From NCBI GenBank assembly GCA_964344035.1, contig CAYFLK010000005.1, positions 35,930 through 99,929 on the forward strand: a stretch of DNA of 64,000 bases, written 5' to 3'. Under the pieces are notes generated by a model. It saw only the letters and a program-made list of their open reading frames with translations. It was not told where the DNA came from and made no database searches. Positions 63,008 to 64,000 of the stretch are shown here, piece by piece. Every line of letters starts with the position of its first letter. The stretch's first letter is position 1. Position numbers and translations under genes: made by a program. Origin of the DNA: UBA1014 sp964344035 (GTDB lineage Bacteria; SAR324; NAC60-12).

Positions 63008-63266
63008 AATATTGGCATGGACAAAAGAAGCCTGGAGAGATTACATATACTGGCAAGGTCAGGATAAAAAAACGCTAAAACGTATTAACAAACTGATCTC
63101 AGAAACCAAAAGAACTCCATTTGAAGGCATCGGCAAGCCTGAGCCACTAAAGGAAATCTTATCTGGTTTTTGGTCTCGTCGTATTGATGAGAGTAACCGA
63201 CTAGTATACGTGATTGACAACAACCAACTTATAATTATTTCATGTCGATATCACTATGAAAAATGA
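63000..63266 (+). CDS. yoeB: YoeB-type mRNA interferase toxin
   Basis: RelE-superfamily ribosome-dependent RNase of 88 residues. Core: WRDYIYWQGQDKKTLKRINKLI, PFEGIGKPEPLKEILSGFWSRRIDESNRLVY and the C-terminal IIISCRYHY with the catalytic His/Tyr. It overlaps yefM by eight bases. Complete and apparently active. Confidence 0.94.
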   Translation: MIEILAWTKEAWRDYIYWQGQDKKTLKRINKLISETKRTPFEGIGKPEPLKEILSGFWSRRIDESNRLVYVIDNNQLIIISCRYHYEK

Positions 63267-63362
63267 TTTAACAAATAGCTCCAGCGGACAATTTAAAGCG
63301 GCACTTGTTTTGCTGTCGCAAAAACGTGCCACTTTAAATTGCCGCTGAGCATGACGTTAGGC
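63266..63362 (+). repeat. attC site of the YefM-YoeB cassette
   Basis: ATTTAAC to GTTAGGC, arms CAGCGGACAATTTAAAG / CTTTAAATTGCCGCTG. Confidence 0.92.
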
Positions 63363-63372
63363 TAAGAAAAAA

Positions 63373-63954
63373 ATGGACTCAGCTACTGAATATGAGAAGA
63401 ATGCGCACGCCTACTTGCGCGGGAGAGATGAATCGCTAGTTGGCTATAAAGTCGTGCGTCAGTGGGCCAATAAATTACCAGTGGATTCGGAAGTAATCGA
63501 AATCGCTTGTGGAGGGGGGTATCCGGTTACAAAAGAGTTGTCCGAAGCTGGTTTGAATTTATGGGCAATTGATAGCTCAAAAACATTGCTTGCTAAGTTT
63601 AGGGAACGATTCTCAGATATCCCTGTGAAATGTGAAAGAGTCCAGGATACTAATTTCTTCGGCAAAAAATTCGATGCAGTTATCGCTATTGGCCTCATTT
63701 TTTTATTGCCTGATTCAGAGCAAGACGAATTAATAAAACGAGTTTCTAGTATATTAAAACCTGGCGGGCGATTTCTCTTAATGGCTCCAACAAAAGTGGG
63801 AATCTGGAATGACCTAAATACCGGAATAAAATGTAGTTCACTCGGACTTTCCAAGTATCAAGAGTTACTGAACGAGTCGGGTTTAAGAATTATTTCTACT
63901 GTGGTGGACGCGGGAGATAATAATTACTATGAAGCTGAGAAATTGGCCTTCTAA
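63373..63954 (+). CDS. SAM-dependent methyltransferase, last cassette in the window
   Basis: A 193-residue class I methyltransferase. SAM site VIEIACGGGYPVTKEL, acidic loop LWAIDSSKTLL, and VIAIGLIFLLPDSEQDELIKRVSSILKPGGRFLLMAP. Small-molecule target unknown. Starts ten bases after the GTTAGGC core. Its own attC would lie outside the window. Confidence 0.88.
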   Translation: MDSATEYEKNAHAYLRGRDESLVGYKVVRQWANKLPVDSEVIEIACGGGYPVTKELSEAGLNLWAIDSSKTLLAKFRERFSDIPVKCERVQDTNFFGKKFDAVIAIGLIFLLPDSEQDELIKRVSSILKPGGRFLLMAPTKVGIWNDLNTGIKCSSLGLSKYQELLNESGLRIISTVVDAGDNNYYEAEKLAF

Positions 63955-64000
63955 GTAACTTCAACTCCTTGTTGACACGGTACTAACTGAAATCCCAGCA

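Overview
The window reads as a draft chromosome segment (two 10-N scaffold gaps, 26370-26379 and 48129-48138) of a Gram-negative bacterium with an anaerobic or flexible respiratory lifestyle. Evidence includes Tat-exported and multiheme periplasmic proteins, lipoproteins, YajC and UGA decoding as selenocysteine in two genes. The backbone is moderately GC-rich. The taxon cannot be fixed from the sequence; a Nitrospinota- or deltaproteobacteria-like lineage is only a guess. No rRNA, tRNA or CRISPR array was seen.

Layout. 1-7.5 kb: minus-strand yajC (cut by the window edge), a duplicated CcmI-like beta-domain protein, and gltD-gltB. 8.4-16.5 kb: a protein-thiocarboxylate sulfur-transfer set (HcyS-like carrier with a C-terminal tail, HcyF-like E1 with a rhodanese domain, HcyD-like JAMM protease, and MetY), probably making homocysteine from O-acetylhomoserine. 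It is split by tag, a CoA-binding protein and an AT-rich block of cassette-like genes (about 11.75-15.1 kb). The E1 has an in-frame UGA exactly at its catalytic Cys, followed by a hairpin. 16.5-27.2 kb: housekeeping and membrane genes (YjgN/DUF898 plus M48 peptidase, a DapA-family lyase, an MFS carrier, thioesterases, an NADP oxidoreductase, a VWA protein, an ABC exporter). 27.4-28.0 kb: a MazEF-type toxin-antitoxin pair.

28.4-37.6 kb: a seven-gene minus-strand operon for respiratory arsenate reduction. It encodes an 8-heme anchored cytochrome, a HybA-like 4Fe-4S protein, an NrfD-type quinone-interacting membrane protein, a 12-heme cytochrome, ArrA, ArrB and an ArrD/TorD-type chaperone. Inferred electron path: quinol, NrfD/FeS/cytochromes, ArrB, ArrA, arsenate. 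38.1-48.8 kb: gamma-glutamyltransferase, tungstate transporter tupABC, hisG, phnW, a second selenoprotein (TlpA-like, U-x-x-C), psuK-psuG, an AhpD-like protein and a 2-hydroxyacid dehydrogenase.

48.8-64 kb: a chromosomal integron. A frameshifted intI faces away from an array of at least a dozen cassettes with recognisable attC sites. The cargo is mostly defence and stability functions: three restriction-modification sets (BsuBI/PstI-like M-R fusion, PD-(D/E)XK enzyme plus beta-class methyltransferase, dcm-vsr plus a truncated partner), HicAB, YefM-YoeB, two SAM methyltransferases and exported or membrane proteins. An ORF-less 194-bp cassette occurs three times, apparently identical. The first cassette has seven CAGAA repeats between its only ATG and its reading frame, which looks like a phase-variable switch in the OFF state.
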